DNA of 64,000 nucleotides from contig OZ022577.1 in the NCBI GenBank assembly GCA_963669155.1, forward strand, positions 33,363,850 to 33,427,849. The letters run 5' to 3'. The translations under genes and the position numbers were made by a program. The first letter of the stretch is position 1. Each line of letters starts with the position of its first letter. This DNA is from Arbacia lixula. Lineage: Eukaryota > Echinodermata > Echinoidea > Arbacioida > Arbaciidae. The notes below the pieces were generated by a model, which had not been told where the DNA came from, made no database searches, and worked only from the letters and a program-made list of their open reading frames with translations. This document shows, piece after piece, positions 12,701 through 27,540 of this stretch.

Positions 12701-15700
12701 GCTGATGTAAATCTGTATCAATTGAAATCAAATTTATGCAAGTACATGTAATTAAGAACAGCCACAATGTTTTAAAAACTACGACATGATCACCACTTTT
12801 AAAAAGTCTTCCCCAATGTTTTGCACATCCCCACAATTCAACCAGAAAGACATCTTGACCATCACGAACAACAGAGGGATACTAGTACAGTGAGAGAAGG
12901 CTGAGAAAATAATCATGCCTACTGCTTATGTTGCACACACAAAATGATCAATACAATTCAGTGAAAGAAGACAGTGTTTCTAATTTTTTGTGTGGACAGC
13001 GATGCACACGCACAAAAGAAATCAAGGGATTCTGCGCTTTTCTTCTCGGTGACAAATGATGGATCGCTAGCCCAGCGATAAGCAACTCTCCACTTATCAC
13101 TTTCCGAGGGTAAAGAGCTCATGAGATGGATGGCAGCAAATCTCCTAATTGCCCATTTTCTCCCATTTCTACTAGAGGTGAATAATTTAACTCAGCATGC
13201 GGTAAGGGGGAGGGCCTGGTACGAGAATGCAGGGATAGGTAGGGGGATTCCATCCCAAGATGACAAGATGCGCACAATCCCTTCCTGGGATATTTCTTAG
13301 GTGTCTTTAGACCATCTTGATAAATCACTATGTGCGCTCGGAATGAGGGCTTCTCTCTCCCGCTACATCCTGTCTCTCTTTGCGAGTGGGAAGTCAATGA
13401 CCGATGGTACATGCATATGCTGGCATGTTTCTCTCCATCACTGAGGAATTTTAATGGTTTATGTGCTAGCAGTTTGATCAATCATAACGCGCTGGGGATG
13501 CACAAAAGATTGCTATACTTACAGGTACATGTATGGCACACAAACACATGCATATCAAATCGGGTGCGTCTGTTTGCAAGCAGCAGATTATCATGCTTGG
13601 CTTGTCCAAATACCCTACCAATTACGTGTATAAAATATTGCTGCCACAAAGTTTAAAATCTAAATATGAAAAGTGAAAAACTAACCTTGCTGGTCTACAT
13701 TATAAAAAAAAAATTGGCAAGAAAAGAAGTGGCATTACCAACGACAATGAATGCCTCCCTAAAAAAGGGGCATGGACCCAGATAAGATGTTGTCCTTTCT
13801 GTCTTTACAGTGGCGATTTTTTAGATTTTACTTCCAGGGTCAACAAACTTACCAAACTACCCCTTCCTCCCCCCCCCCCCCCCCCCCCCACCCTCCCCAA
13901 GGCATACAGTGGCTGTGTGCTACAACTCTCATTCTATATAAAACTGTTTTCACTCCAGACTACAGCAACCATGAAATTATTGGATGGCCCGCGGATAATC
14001 AAATTTGATATCTCATGGTTGATATACATGTACATGTACGCAATTTCATGAAATGCTAGAGAATCCTGCTTGCTATATTCTGAGGGGAGTTCTAAAATGT
14101 GTTTCTTTGCTACCATGCTATTTACACAACATATTCTGGCTTGCAATAGGGAAATACAACCCTCAAGACCCTCTCTCAATAAACACACACGTGAGGTACC
14201 ATATGCAAGCATATTGCAAAGTGTTTGCTACATTTTCTACTCTTACACACGTATGGATATGGAATTGCATCTAATTTCCTTATTTCTTACAGTTTGGAAC
14301 TTGGAGGATATGCATTCAAGGATTATTCATCATTTTTCTTTAATGCACTAGGCATGGCATAGTGAACATGTATGATATCATGGGTGAAGTCAAAGTGCAC
14401 TGCATCTTAAATGTACAGGACCTCCAATCCCACCTAACTCAAGTACATGTCAAGGAAACAAGTTCTATGATGTGTATGGTACATGTAGTAGCATCTTGGG
14501 GTACTTTCCCATTTTATAGCTTGAATGAAGATGTTATTTAAGAAGAATATGAATTAAGAAAGCTGAGCTCAACTGCAACATCGCAGTATTATACCAGTTT
14601 CTCCAATTTTGCACATGTCTGAAAAATGTATACCTTTTGTTGTTCTTGCTACATGGAGATTTTAATCACACTTGTGCTAACCTGTTGTATTATTTTTCTA
14701 TGATTGACCAGAATTTTTATCGGAGTAAACTGCCCCTTTTAAGATCTGTATACACAAAGGGGAACATTCAAATATTTAATCTCATTTTCTCAATTTAACT
14801 AGTAATGTAAGGCTCAGGAAAACTATGGTAATATGCACCACGTTACTGTAAATCATAACAAACGATAAATTCATTTTCCAATGGAACTTGTAAAAGAAAA
14901 GAAAAAAAGAAAATAAAACAATGAAATTGTACTTGGTGCATGTATATTAGAGCTGACTCTGAATTGTTTAATTTGATGGGGACAGAAAAAGTGGTGCATG
15001 TACATTTCACATAAAGTGCTATACTCATACATTCAAGAATGAAACCATGGACAAAAAGAGTCTTCAGGTTGCAGCTCATGCACTCGTAACAAGTTTCCTC
15101 AACCTTTCACACATTCACAATTATAGTGGACTATGGATACGATCATACATGTGCTTCTATGGCGCAAAGTAGATTTGATCTATTTGGAATCAGTGACAGA
15201 CAGCATCAGCTATTTTAATACAGATGAATATGGTTTCAACAAAGTATGGACACCGATCACAAAGGAATATATTTATGGCTACAATGACCGCATGGGGATT
15301 GTCTGGAAACATCAGGGCCATGTGGCATATATAACATTCATTAACTTATATATACATTCTATATAACTTATATATCACATTAACTTACCATCAATGGAAA
15401 CTACCATGGCAACAGGTGCACTAATGAGAGGTCATTTGCTATTCCCATGGTAGTTACCATTAATGGTAAGTTACAATTATTGAAAACCTACAGTATAAAA
15501 AATATATATATATATATATATATGCAACATGGCCCAGCTTTCTAGTAACTTCCTGTGTCAGATATTGTGAAAGGATTCAAGAGGATGAACAGCCATTTAA
15601 CCATTTGAGTGCTAGGCAAACTGATGCTCTATGCGATTCGTGTGCATTAGTGGTTAAAAATCACACACATGGCACATAAATACAATTCTTTTTATTGGGA

Positions 15701-18700
15701 CGATTGCGCTCTTTGCAATTTTGTATGCACAAAGCATACATTTCAATTCAGTTCAATTCAGTTCAATTCCTGACAACTGTGAAAATCCTTTTTATATCAC
15801 TTGAATGAGAACACTTAATATGATATCACACATACAAAATAAGACCCTCCTCCCATCCAATACAACTACAGTGTACTATCCAATGGTCATACAAAACCTT
15901 CTTTAACACTTTAAGCGCCACATATGTATTCGTTTGCCTGTAAGTAATGCACACAAATCCAATAGAGAATAGGTTTGTCTGGCACGCAAGGGGTTAATAC
16001 ACATCTTCATAATACAGTGCATTTCATGTTATATATATACACACACAATTTCTTGCGTACAGCATGTCTCACTATGATAAATGATTATAGGCTTGAATAT
16101 GAAGATTTCATGCCTTAAAAAGAGCAATTTATTAATTTAATGAGGTACACAAACAAATATAGATTTCCACATCATTTCCACAACAATTTCTGTCAAAATG
16201 GACTAAAATCGGTAAAAAATATTTCAATCCAATCAACAAATATTGACAAGATTTGAATGATGTGAAGATTCAAATGTAAGCAAAAGGAGTTAAGCTTTTG
16301 ATAAGAACTTCATCCCTTTGAAAAAAAACTGGCATGACTGTGGAAAATCCTTCTCAGTCTCTGATACCTTCACTAGACACAAGTCAGACTTTCTTTGTTT
16401 GAGCCCCCTTCTCATTCATCACCATTAACCTTTATGTGTCAGGCAAAATGCTGCTCTATGGGATTTACGTGTGTTCATAGTTGTGAATAAATAAATATTA
16501 GGGCATTCATATGGCATTCTAAGAATTAAAAACAACAACTGCACTTCATACTGTTAATATCACATACAGCCAATATCATAATCATGGTCTCCATGGAAAA
16601 CTGCTAATAATATATTTTGGGCTGAGCACATGAAGATTGTGCTGTGATTCTTTCATCCTTTCCTTTACTACAATGATCAGGGCCATGCTGCATATGGATT
16701 TTCAATTATTGTAACTTTTCAACAATGGTAACTACATGTACACTACCATGGCAATGGCCAATGAGCGCTCATTATTGCAGCTGTTGCCATGGAAGTTACC
16801 ATTGATGGTAAGTTACCATTGGTTGGTATGTTACCATTGATTGATAAGTTACCATTGATGGTAAGTTACAATTATTGAAAACCAACATGACTCAGATCAT
16901 GACAATTAATGTCTTTATTCATCCAGGGAAGCTTCATTCATTGTGAATGCTACGTTCCACGATAGCCCCTGCATCCCCCTCATACAAACTACTGGATCAA
17001 GCGATCCGACAAGGTGAACAATTGTCCCCTCTCCACTCCAGCTCCGTCAAAAGGGGAATATAACGAAATAGCTAACGATATGCCAGGCATACCTCAGCAA
17101 TGCTTAATACAACGGCTTCGGAGCGGTATCAATCATGCAGCTGATATTCGACTGCGAATCGGAGCACTACGGAGCTCCTTACTGCTATAAATACACGACA
17201 GCGGGCAAAAAGCACAGGACAAGGCCGATATCGTAGCACTTGTGTCATTACATAATCAGGCAAGAGTGCGCTTCAGAGTGGCGTTATGGGAAGCTCGATC
17301 AGAGCACACATTCTGCAACTTTGTGTCTTCATGTTAAGCAATGCGATACTGGCATATACTGTAAATGTGGTATATTCTACGTATTCAGATTTTTTTTTTT
17401 AACTGAGACAAGTCCAATAACCATTTTGCGAGTACTTAAACTTCGCGGGTCCACCCCAGGCCCAACACACAGACCTACAAAACGATATACAACACGAGTC
17501 AGAATATTCACATTGCAACATATAGTGATAAGAGACATCCTTTGCCTATAAGTAGTTAGCTAGTGATAATAGCTTTGCTCAAAAATCTTACAGCACAATT
17601 AGGCCGCCCATTTGAAGCGCATTGTTGCTAACAGAGAGTGTACATGCGTAATGCAGGAAAATGTTCAGCACAATACGAAATCGCAATATTTTCGTGTGTT
17701 TTTATTTTAAGGATGTAAGGATCATTTGCAAAATTCACGAAAATCAAAAGAATGAGACATATACCACATTTACAGTAAGCTGGCTGAAAACTGAAAAGGC
17801 AAAATTTTGTGCCTTATGTTGTGCTACAATTTGCAGGTAACATGATAGGCATTGCAGACTCTGACCTTTGTTCTTGTGGTCAAGTACAGACCCATAAACA
17901 TGTCATGAGCAGGTGTGTCAGTACCTCCCTATTCACTGACCTACAGTGATGACCCCAATTAGTGACCCCCCACCCCCCCCCCCCCCCATATCAACTGCCA
18001 ATTTTTGACTACTTTTATACCTTTCAGAGCTGATCAGTCCTTTTCAGGACTACCACGTGGTGTACCGTGAAACTCATCGTATATAGACAGCTTTAGCTGA
18101 CATATTACATAAACAAAGAAGAAAACAGGCACATGAAAGTGAACTAAACCTGAAAAGAAAAGGATGTGTGACTTACGTCTCCCTTGCGCTGAATCTGTAT
18201 CCTGAAGAGCTCATTCTTGAGAGGGTAAATGACAATGATGACATCTCCAAACTCGGTTGCTATGATACCCCTCCGGTAGTCCCTGGAGTGCTCTGACCAG
18301 ACAATGTGCACCTCATCGTTGCCCAGGTGCCTCATCTAGGGACGACAGAGAGAGAGAAAGAGGGAGGGAAATCAGCATCAAAATAACTCACGTCCAGAGG
18401 AAGATGGCATTCAACCCATCCAGGGTGGGAAATTACCATAAAATCATCTGAGATTTGTGGTCAATCTGTCTCTAAGCATCTATCGTCTTCCCATCCCTGG
18501 ATGCTCTACAAGGTAGCAGTGACCCATTTACTGCAGTTCACTCACATCTTCACTTCTGCAAAGGACATTAAGACTCCTGCCCTACTGCAATGTGTACTCT
18601 CACTTCTCAACATGATTGCTGCCAACAAAAAAAATTGTGATCTAAATGCACAGGGAAAAAATAACAAACATGTAAAACTAGAACAATTTGACAGCCACAC

Positions 18701-19695
18701 AATCGATAGATATGCCTCTGCCACTAAAATCAATCCTCTATGAACAGAAAAATTGTATGTTTGGTTGAAATTGGACCACTGAATTCCTAGTCCCCACCAC
18801 CAAAAAAAAAGCATGTCTTGGCCATGTTTTTTTTTAGTTTGTTGATCAAAAACCTCAGAGAAATTTGACCTCTTACATCATCAATCTATCTCATCCATGC
18901 ACCATGTTTGGATGAAAATTGGGCTACTGAATTCTAGTTATTGTGATCGAGATCACTTTTGGGCAATTTTGGTTATTTTTGCACATTTCACTGACCTTTG
19001 ACTTTGGTCTGAGTTGACTGAATTTACATAGGTCATTGGTTTAATGAATTACAGAGAGGTACTTTGGAGAAAATCTGTTTAAAACTTCTCCAGACACTGC
19101 ATAAACCGATCCCAGACTTTGTGGTGGAGCCTAACAATATACTAAATAAAATAGACAGTGGTAAGATAACAAATGAGTATGGATCACAAATAGTTAATTA
19201 ATCAATTACTTCCAAATGTTTGCTCTTGTTCTCTCATTCTGCCAGGGAATCCTACAGGAATACAAGTGCTACTCGTTCATCCTTTCACTCTCCCTCTCTC
19301 TTTCTCTGTCTGTCTGTCTGTCCATCTCTTTCTCTCTCATTGTCTCATCATCTCTCTACTTTCCTGATTTTTCATTATTTCTTTGTCATTTGTGGATCAT
19401 ATATTATCAATCTATCTATCATCGTATCTCATCTTCTTGTAAGGGTCTGAACCCGAGTGTATCCTAATAGACACATGAAAGATGGCCTCCCTTTTAGAGG
19501 TATTCATCCACCCATCCATTCATCCATTCATCAATATATCTACCCATCTATTCATCTATCTATCTATCTATTCATCCAGTCATCCATCCATCCATCTATC
19601 CATTCATCAATCCATTAATTCATCCATCCATCTTTCTACCCACCTACCCATCTATCTTTCCATCCATCCATCCATCTATCCATCCATCGATCTAC

Positions 19696-19730
<35 letters not shown>

Positions 19731-21644
19731 CCCATCCATCTATCCATTGATCAATCTACCAACCTACCCATCTCTCTATGTATCGACCCACCTACTCATC
19801 CATCTGTCCATCCATCCATCCATCCATCCATCCATACATCCACTGATCTCACCTTCTTGTTGAGGTCTGGACCTGAAGGCATCCTGGTAGACACATGGAA
19901 GATGACCTCTACTGTGGAGGTAGCATAATAAGGCGCTGTCTCACCGGTGCTACGGTTCTTCTGCAGACCACCCAGGAAGCCAGGGTGAGTACCCAGGTCA
20001 ACCTACACAAATGATTAAATAAACATCGATAAATGATAGTAATAATTTTTAAATTTTTACATGATGTACCACGCAGCCACATTCAGATTTTGTTTGCTGT
20101 TCTATCTGCTTCTGGTCTAGTGTACTAGTGTATGAGACTGGAAGTAGACTTAAAATGCAAAAAAAACAAAAAACAACAATAGTGCATTATGGAAAATTGA
20201 ATGAATATCAATGAATTTATGTAGAATTCAATATAAATGGATAAATGAATAATATAACTGAATCAATTATCAAAAGTCATAAAATAATAACTGTGAAAAA
20301 ATTTAATAAAAATATAATACACAATCGGCAGGACACTATTCACTTTCCAGATATGTTTTCCTGTTATAGTCGTTTGAATGACCAATAAAAAGAAATTCTT
20401 GACATGCAGTGATAAAAAGTGTGAAATTTAAATCTATCACCCTAAAATGTGAATTTCTTCTTATCAAATATTCTGTGTGGAAATGAAAAAAATTCCAGCA
20501 GCAACAGAATCAAAATATGACAGGTGTGATTAGTCTCACCTCCCAGCCGAGACCAGAGATGAAGTTCTCATAGGCGTGGCTGCCCCCGCTGTTCGACAGG
20601 ACGGACTGTTTGTCCTCCTGGCCCTCAGCCACGTACAACACAGCGATCTTGTGCGTCTCACGGCTGCCCATAAGTCATGGGGATACCAGAAACAGGGCAT
20701 TAATTCATCGTTGCGAACTTAAATGATGGTGATTTCATTAGATGGGCAACTCCTTGGTTTTCGCTGAGATTATGTATGTTTATTATGTTTCCTTTATTGT
20801 TTTTGAATGACTAATAAAGTGATCTTGAAAAACAAGTGAGGAATTAACATTTCTTTAATTTTTCTTTTCTCATAGCTTTGCATCAATGACTTCATTGTTT
20901 GTTTCAGCAGTATACATTCTATTCAGAGCTACATTCACTTCACGTGCCATACTGATGATTTTGTGCACACGCTACGCATGGTCTACAATGGATCAGCGTG
21001 GTCAACTTTATATTTGTCTTATGCACTGATAAGTGTCGGTCATAAAGCACAGAAATACAGCAAACTACGTGGAACAAAGCTATGATTGTTGGCAAAAATC
21101 ATAATAGAAATAGATTTATTACCGATCACAGATTCTTCTATTTTTTAAAGGACCTTGTTTTTTTGCTGCAAATGCAATATTTTGTTGAGTGAAAACTAAG
21201 TGGAAGTATTACAGTAAAGAATGAGCAACATCTTAACCATTGTAAGTTACATTATAATTGAAGCTACAAATGTCTTTCTTTGTTCTTTTTATGCAGAACT
21301 TTACAGGGTTTTTTTTAAATGGACTCACCATTGTCTGGAGTCGAGATTCTTGAGCTCCCGTGAAAATTGCTCATTCTTCTTCACAATGTCGACCTCATCT
21401 CTGCAACGGGGAACAAAAAAAACCCAAAGTTTGTTTAAGATGTAAATCACATGGTCATAGGGAGAGACAGAGGGGTAGAAAGAGAGAAATGGGCAAAGCG
21501 AGAGAAGAGAGGAGAGAGGTTAGACAATAATTCAGAGAGAGAGCAAGAAGGGGGAGAATATAAGAGAGGATAAGTGAGAGTGTTAAAAAATGCACAAAAG
21601 AGAAAAACAAAAAGAACAGGACTGTAAAAAGAAAGAGGGCAGAG

Positions 21645-21711
<67 letters not shown>

Positions 21712-24700
21712 TGGATCACCTTTTTAACCATCACAAAAGAATCTCATTCATTTTTGGAGTGCAACTCAATGAATGGTTACATTGTGTAACAGGACAGAAA
21801 TATGTATTCACCTAAGGTGTGGAGAGGGCAAATGCCCTTGCCTGAAAAAAATGTATTACTCCAAACAAAGGATGCACTGACTCATTTCCTGTCATGCATC
21901 TAAATAATCATGTGTACTCAAGAACATATCTTGGACACTTTCAAAAATGTACCACTCCCAGAAAGCAACAATGCCATGACGTGTGAGCAAACATGTGAGA
22001 AATTGGCAAGACTATCAGAGCAATCACAGTGAGGAGAAAATATTGTGTGCCGATACACATCTTTGAAAAGACTTGCACAAATTGAAGAAACAGACATATA
22101 GACAAGACTGAGAATTCAGGTCGATTCACACTAAAGAGATCTGCCATTGCCATTGGTGGCTTGAAGTTGGACAAAATCATTTTTCTGCTGCATCAACTCA
22201 AAAAGATCATTTAATTGAGCAATTTGTAAATGTAAATGTAAATGTACATGTAACTGGAAATGTCCATTTCCTTCTACCTATCTTTACATACATTTTGTAT
22301 AGAGACCATTGTGGTTATACATGCCTTAACAATGAAAATTGTCATCATATATCATTATTAAAGGGAACAGAGAGAAAGTTCAGTCTGCCGCTTTGTCGCC
22401 TTTAACTTCACATCATTTAAACCTATAATTTATCGAACTACCATGGTAACTGGGAAAAATGCTCGCGCTAATAGGCTATTTCCATGGTTACACTGTGGGA
22501 CGGTACGTTACCTCTTATCCCAGCTCATCATGCCCAGCTGGCTGATGAGCTGTCGACACAGGTAGAACTGAGACTCTGGCTCCGTGTGCTGGGTCTCCCA
22601 GCATTCCTCAGCTATCATGCTGCACAGAAAAAATGCAGAAAAACAAGACAGACATTAATACATAATTTCAGACTGAGGTTCCATGTGCTATCACACTACA
22701 CAGAAGAAAAGCAGACAGACATTAATACATCATTTCAGACTGAGCCTCCATGAGCTATCAGGATAAACATGAAACCTTGAAAATGAATTGAATTCCATAA
22801 AAGCAGAAAAATCTGAAACTATCTGGTTAACAATTAAACAAAAAATTAGACAAATTAGGAGGAAAATATTATTTCTTGAAAATGTCATTACAAGCACTGA
22901 TTCCTGATCACTTAGCTTCATGGGCAACTCCATTGGTCGAAGATGACGTACTGAATGGTATTGTCATTGTTCTTGTGTAACATGTACAAACAAGACAATA
23001 CTCAAAGCATCAATTGTCTATACTCGATCCAAGGAGCAAACATACGTGGCTAGTGATTCAAATTTTAAACCTCTCCACCTCCATGGTACCCCCATAGACC
23101 CACACACCAATACTAACCCTCATCATAGACCTACCTCTCCACCTCTCTGTAACACTCCATGACACCCCATAGACCCACACACCAACACTAACCCTCATCA
23201 TAGACCTACCTCTCCACCTCTCTGTTACCATCCATGGCACCCCCATAGACCCACACACCAACACTAACCCTCATCATAGACCTACCTCTCCACCTCTCTG
23301 TTACCATCCATGGCACCCCCATAGACCCACACACCAACACTAACCCTCATCATAGACCTACCTCTCCACCTCTCCATAGCGCTCCACATACTCCGCCTCC
23401 AGGTCACACTGCTTGAGGAGAGCCCCCATGGCATGGCGCTCCATGTCGCTGCACATGTCTGCTGGGGACGGGAAGGGCAGGTTGAGGGGAATCCCCGGTC
23501 TCAGCAGGCACTCTGGGCTGGTGAAGCCAATGTACTGCTGCAGCTGTATGTCAATGGCAGGTCAGAATGTTCAATTGAATCATTTGGAATACTGTGTGTA
23601 TAATGGTATGAGTTCATTTGGCAATATTGAAGACAATACAAGAGAAATGCCGGCCTACAACTGGTATTGCCAATCGCATGCTTCATTTTGTATTTTAATG
23701 AAATACAAGTCGGAAAATCTTGGAAGTACTGGGACTTCAACCTGCCATCTACTGCTTCCAGGGCAGCAACTTAACCACAAGGCCATTTCCATGACAAACT
23801 TTTCAGACTTTTGTGTACAGCTCAGTATTGAATTATTTAGGAAATGGTAATTACATCCACGCACAAATTTGTAACCCTTGCCCATAATCTAGAATCAATA
23901 ATGTCCAAAGTATGACAAATTAATCCTGGTTAACTCTAAAAAGAGAGCACCACTTAATGACATTTTTGGAGCCCCTTTCACGCATGAAACCCTTACCAGA
24001 TAGGTCACGCATACTGTTTGTCATATGTTTAATCCTTTGCTATCAAATATAACTTCGACATAAATTTTGTGGCATTCAATAAATATTTAACTTATTTCCT
24101 GAAAATGTTGGTAGCTTTACTGGTTCATGTTTTCATGCCTTATTGGACACGACAAATGTCTCAAATTAGCATCCTTACCAATAGCACGACCCTCCTTCTT
24201 GATCTTTTCAATGCCAAACAAAATGCCTCTCTATGGGATTTGTGTGTATAGATTGTGAAATAATTCCCGAGTGGCACAGCGATGGCTAATGTCCTACCTC
24301 GTTGAGTACGTCCAGTGAGTCGCCCTCTTCATGCCAGGACGGGACAGTGTTGCGAAACCTCCTGTTGCTGTTGTTGACGATGTCGACAGGGGGCTTGCGA
24401 GACTTGGGTGCGATCCAGAAGACTGCGTCTGTATTCTCCTCAGTGGGCGGGGCAATGGGAGGATTCTTTCTCTCAACTGTTGGGGGAGGGGGAAGGGGAG
24501 TGGGAAGGGGAGGGATGAAGGATGAAGGGTAGGGGGAATTGATAGATACCTTGCTATTAGGCTGACATAGCAACCTGTACATAAAATTTGAAGTGCTTTA
24601 GCTACCTTAAAAAAATACACACCAATGTTTTTCGAGGTTGGCACATTGCGAACAATATTTTCTTTTAAATTAAGCAATAGAGAAACAGGAAAAGATAACC

Positions 24701-27503
24701 TAGTACAAACATTTTCTTTCAATTTACTTCAGTGAGTTACGGAAACAACCAGAGTTGTACCTACCTAGTCGTGTGGCCTGGACTTTGCAGTCCGCTGGTC
24801 CGTAGATGATCCTCCCATCCCAAGCAAACTTGCCTGCCACGTTCCTCACCACAGCACGGATGTCTGAGGTAGCCAAGGATAGATTCGACTCTGAGCCGTC
24901 GTCCTGCGGTGCAAGAAATAAAGTGAATCTTAAAATAGATTTTATGCATACCAAACATATTTTTTCTATGCATATTTGCTTTCCTTGAGGTGTAAAATTA
25001 TGTTAGGTTGAGGGTAAGTATCCTACAATCAAAGAGCAATGGGACCCAGGTTTTTTATACAATGGCACTGTATTGATTATATGTTCTTCAGTCTTTACCA
25101 CTACTACTCCTTACCTTGAAATTGTATATGACATAAGTGGAATAAATTGAAACAGAAATCAAGAGTGACACCTAGCGCAATCTTACTAAAGGCGAGATCT
25201 GTATTACAGAGAGAAGTGGTGGATCGTTTATCGGATCATAAACAATGACATGGATGTCCAGGTAATTTAATTGATCTTTTATGTTAGTTAAGCTCAAACA
25301 GAAAGAAACCGCGGGTGACACCTCATGTCATTTTACCAGTGGTGGGATCTGTATGACAGAGATCAGCGCGGCATCATTGTAGAGGAAGAACTGAACGTTC
25401 TCCGACTCAAAGAGCCTGGGCGTGATGTCATCCGTGTCAAAGGTCGGGAGGTCGTCGACCTCGTTGACCAGGGAGGTGATGCACGCTGGCCCCCCACCCA
25501 GGGGAAAGTGGTGCAGCTTATCTGTCAGATGGGTCAGCACCTGGTGAGGGCAGAGAACAATTGGGATCATCATCATTATCATCGCGATGTTCTTTGTATA
25601 TTTCTATGGTAAGAGCGTACTTATGAATACTATTTCAAAATTATTATCAGTTGCGCCAACACAATGCATTAAATTTTGTACTTCAAGAGATAAGAAAATA
25701 GAAATAAAATATATCATACCACAATTTCTTTTTCTTTTTTAGTTTCCACATAATATTTAAGTCATTAATGTAAATCATTACACTAACATAAATCATTAGA
25801 CAATTGTTCTAAATAAATGATTTGCATTTTGCAAAAAGATAATACAAATGTTTAAGTAAATGCATTCGGAAATTTATGCATAGAGATGTGAATACAAATA
25901 ATTTTCAAAATATATCATGAAGTTATCATGCTGAATAAATCTTCCATAATCATCTGTAATGATTATATGTAGATCTTAAATTTGAGGTGTTCTTTATGTG
26001 TTTTAACCATGCCTTTGCATTCCTGTTGTGTTGTGCAAGGTTTACTGTTGTATAGAGAGGAGACTATGCTTACTGTTCTTGCTGTTAGCCTCGTGAGTTC
26101 CGATGAAAAGGAAGATTGCATTTGGTTCGGGGGTAGAGACTGTTCTCCTGCTATGTATAAGAAGTAGTATAAAGAATACAGATGAAATATTCATAAGCCA
26201 TTATTGAATATAATCATGCATATTCAATGATAAGTCAAATAAATCATTCAGCTTCAATCTTTACAATAATGTCATAATCAAATGTTCTTTGAATGTTTCA
26301 ATGGTGAGAGAGGACTCATAAATACTATTTAGAAAATAGTATTGATGAATGTCATTATCTTTCGTCTGCATCCGTCGTGTTGTCTGCCTTGATACCTTTG
26401 TGCTCTGCAACACGAGAGCTTAAATGCACTCTCAAAGCAATGATGCTAGGTCGTATTTGGGCGGGGGAGATTGAGATCAATCTGCCCCGCCCAAACATAA
26501 AAGGAATGTGTGTGTGTGGGTGTGTTTGCGACACAAACCATCCTTAAAATGTATTTTGAGAAATAGAGGGTGTTAGGTTGCAGGACAAGGTGCAGGGTGA
26601 TCTATCAGGGGGTGGGGATGGATTTAGGGATGGGGATGGGCTGGAAGAGTGGGGGGGTGAACAGGTGGGGCTATTATACCGCTCCTCATCATATATGTCT
26701 TCAGAGAAATATAGGGTGTTGTGTTTAAGGGTTGGGTGCAGGGTGTGTTTATATGAGGTTGGGATACGGTGTGGGGTCGGCTGTTGCACTTACCGTCCTC
26801 AAAGAGGTAGTCAGAGAAATCCGGGGCATTGTTTTTGAGGGCGGGGTGCAGAGTGTGTCCATCCTTGAGGGCATCCAGGGTGATGTGAGGGTCATAGTCG
26901 GGCGACGCCAGCTCAGCAAAGTTGACGATGTAGCGGCTGTCTGCTGGCACACCCTCAGCCGCTGTCTGCAGCACCTGGGTGGGAGTTGGGGTGGGGTAGG
27001 GGGAAAAACAGAATGAGAAATACAGTCAAACCTGTCTACAAATAGTAATGTCTTTAACCCTTTCACTACCATAGGCGCACAAAATGTGTTGTAAGTAAAT
27101 GGACGTTTCCTGCCTTGTACTGAGAGGGTTAAAAGCCACTCAACTCAAATCCCTTTAGAGCAATATGCATGTATTTGTGCCTGTCTTTAAAGAGGACCTG
27201 TCCCTTTAGGACGGGGGGGGGGGGGGGGGGGGGGGCGGGGGGCCTTTATAGAGAATCTTGACTGAACCTCCAAATAAATACCTACACAATAAACATTTTA
27301 CATTCAGTTCCAAACAATAATCTCATGATTGTATATGTAGTTTGCTTCCGTTATACAATCTCCATACCATGGGATACATGCGTCCCACAATCTTAACCAC
27401 TGTTTTCCTTTATCTTTAAAGGGTGCAACTATTCAAGTAACATTGCAGTTGTGAACAAGACAACAACATCACCATAAAAGAGGACAAACACATGCTGTGA
27501 TGT

Positions 27504-27540
<37 letters not shown>

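Larger units (their letters stand above)
10437..18176. other. Intron 37, 7740 bp (longest)
   Basis: It carries a poly-C run (13870-13888), two MITEs (15313-15537, 16681-16895), and four copies of the family B dispersed repeat (12362, 15598, 15903, 16426). A poly-C run lies near 17970. The stretches 13090-13480 and 16920-17320 have more CpG than their surroundings but no supported exon. Confidence 0.65.
18336..19852. other. Intron 36, 1517 bp
   Basis: The left part is ordinary AT-rich DNA. The right part holds a damaged copy of exon 36's donor end (19428-19502) and a tetranucleotide array that separates that copy from the real exon. Confidence 0.7.

Noticed and set aside
19482..19928. 148-residue open frame on the plus strand
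   Set aside because: Repeat translation of (ATCC)n (HPSIHPSI...), overlapping exon 36 on the other strand.
23070..23361. CRISPR-like direct repeats
   Set aside because: Units are contiguous 76-bp tandem copies without unique spacers, in an animal intron, and are derived from the exon 32 border.
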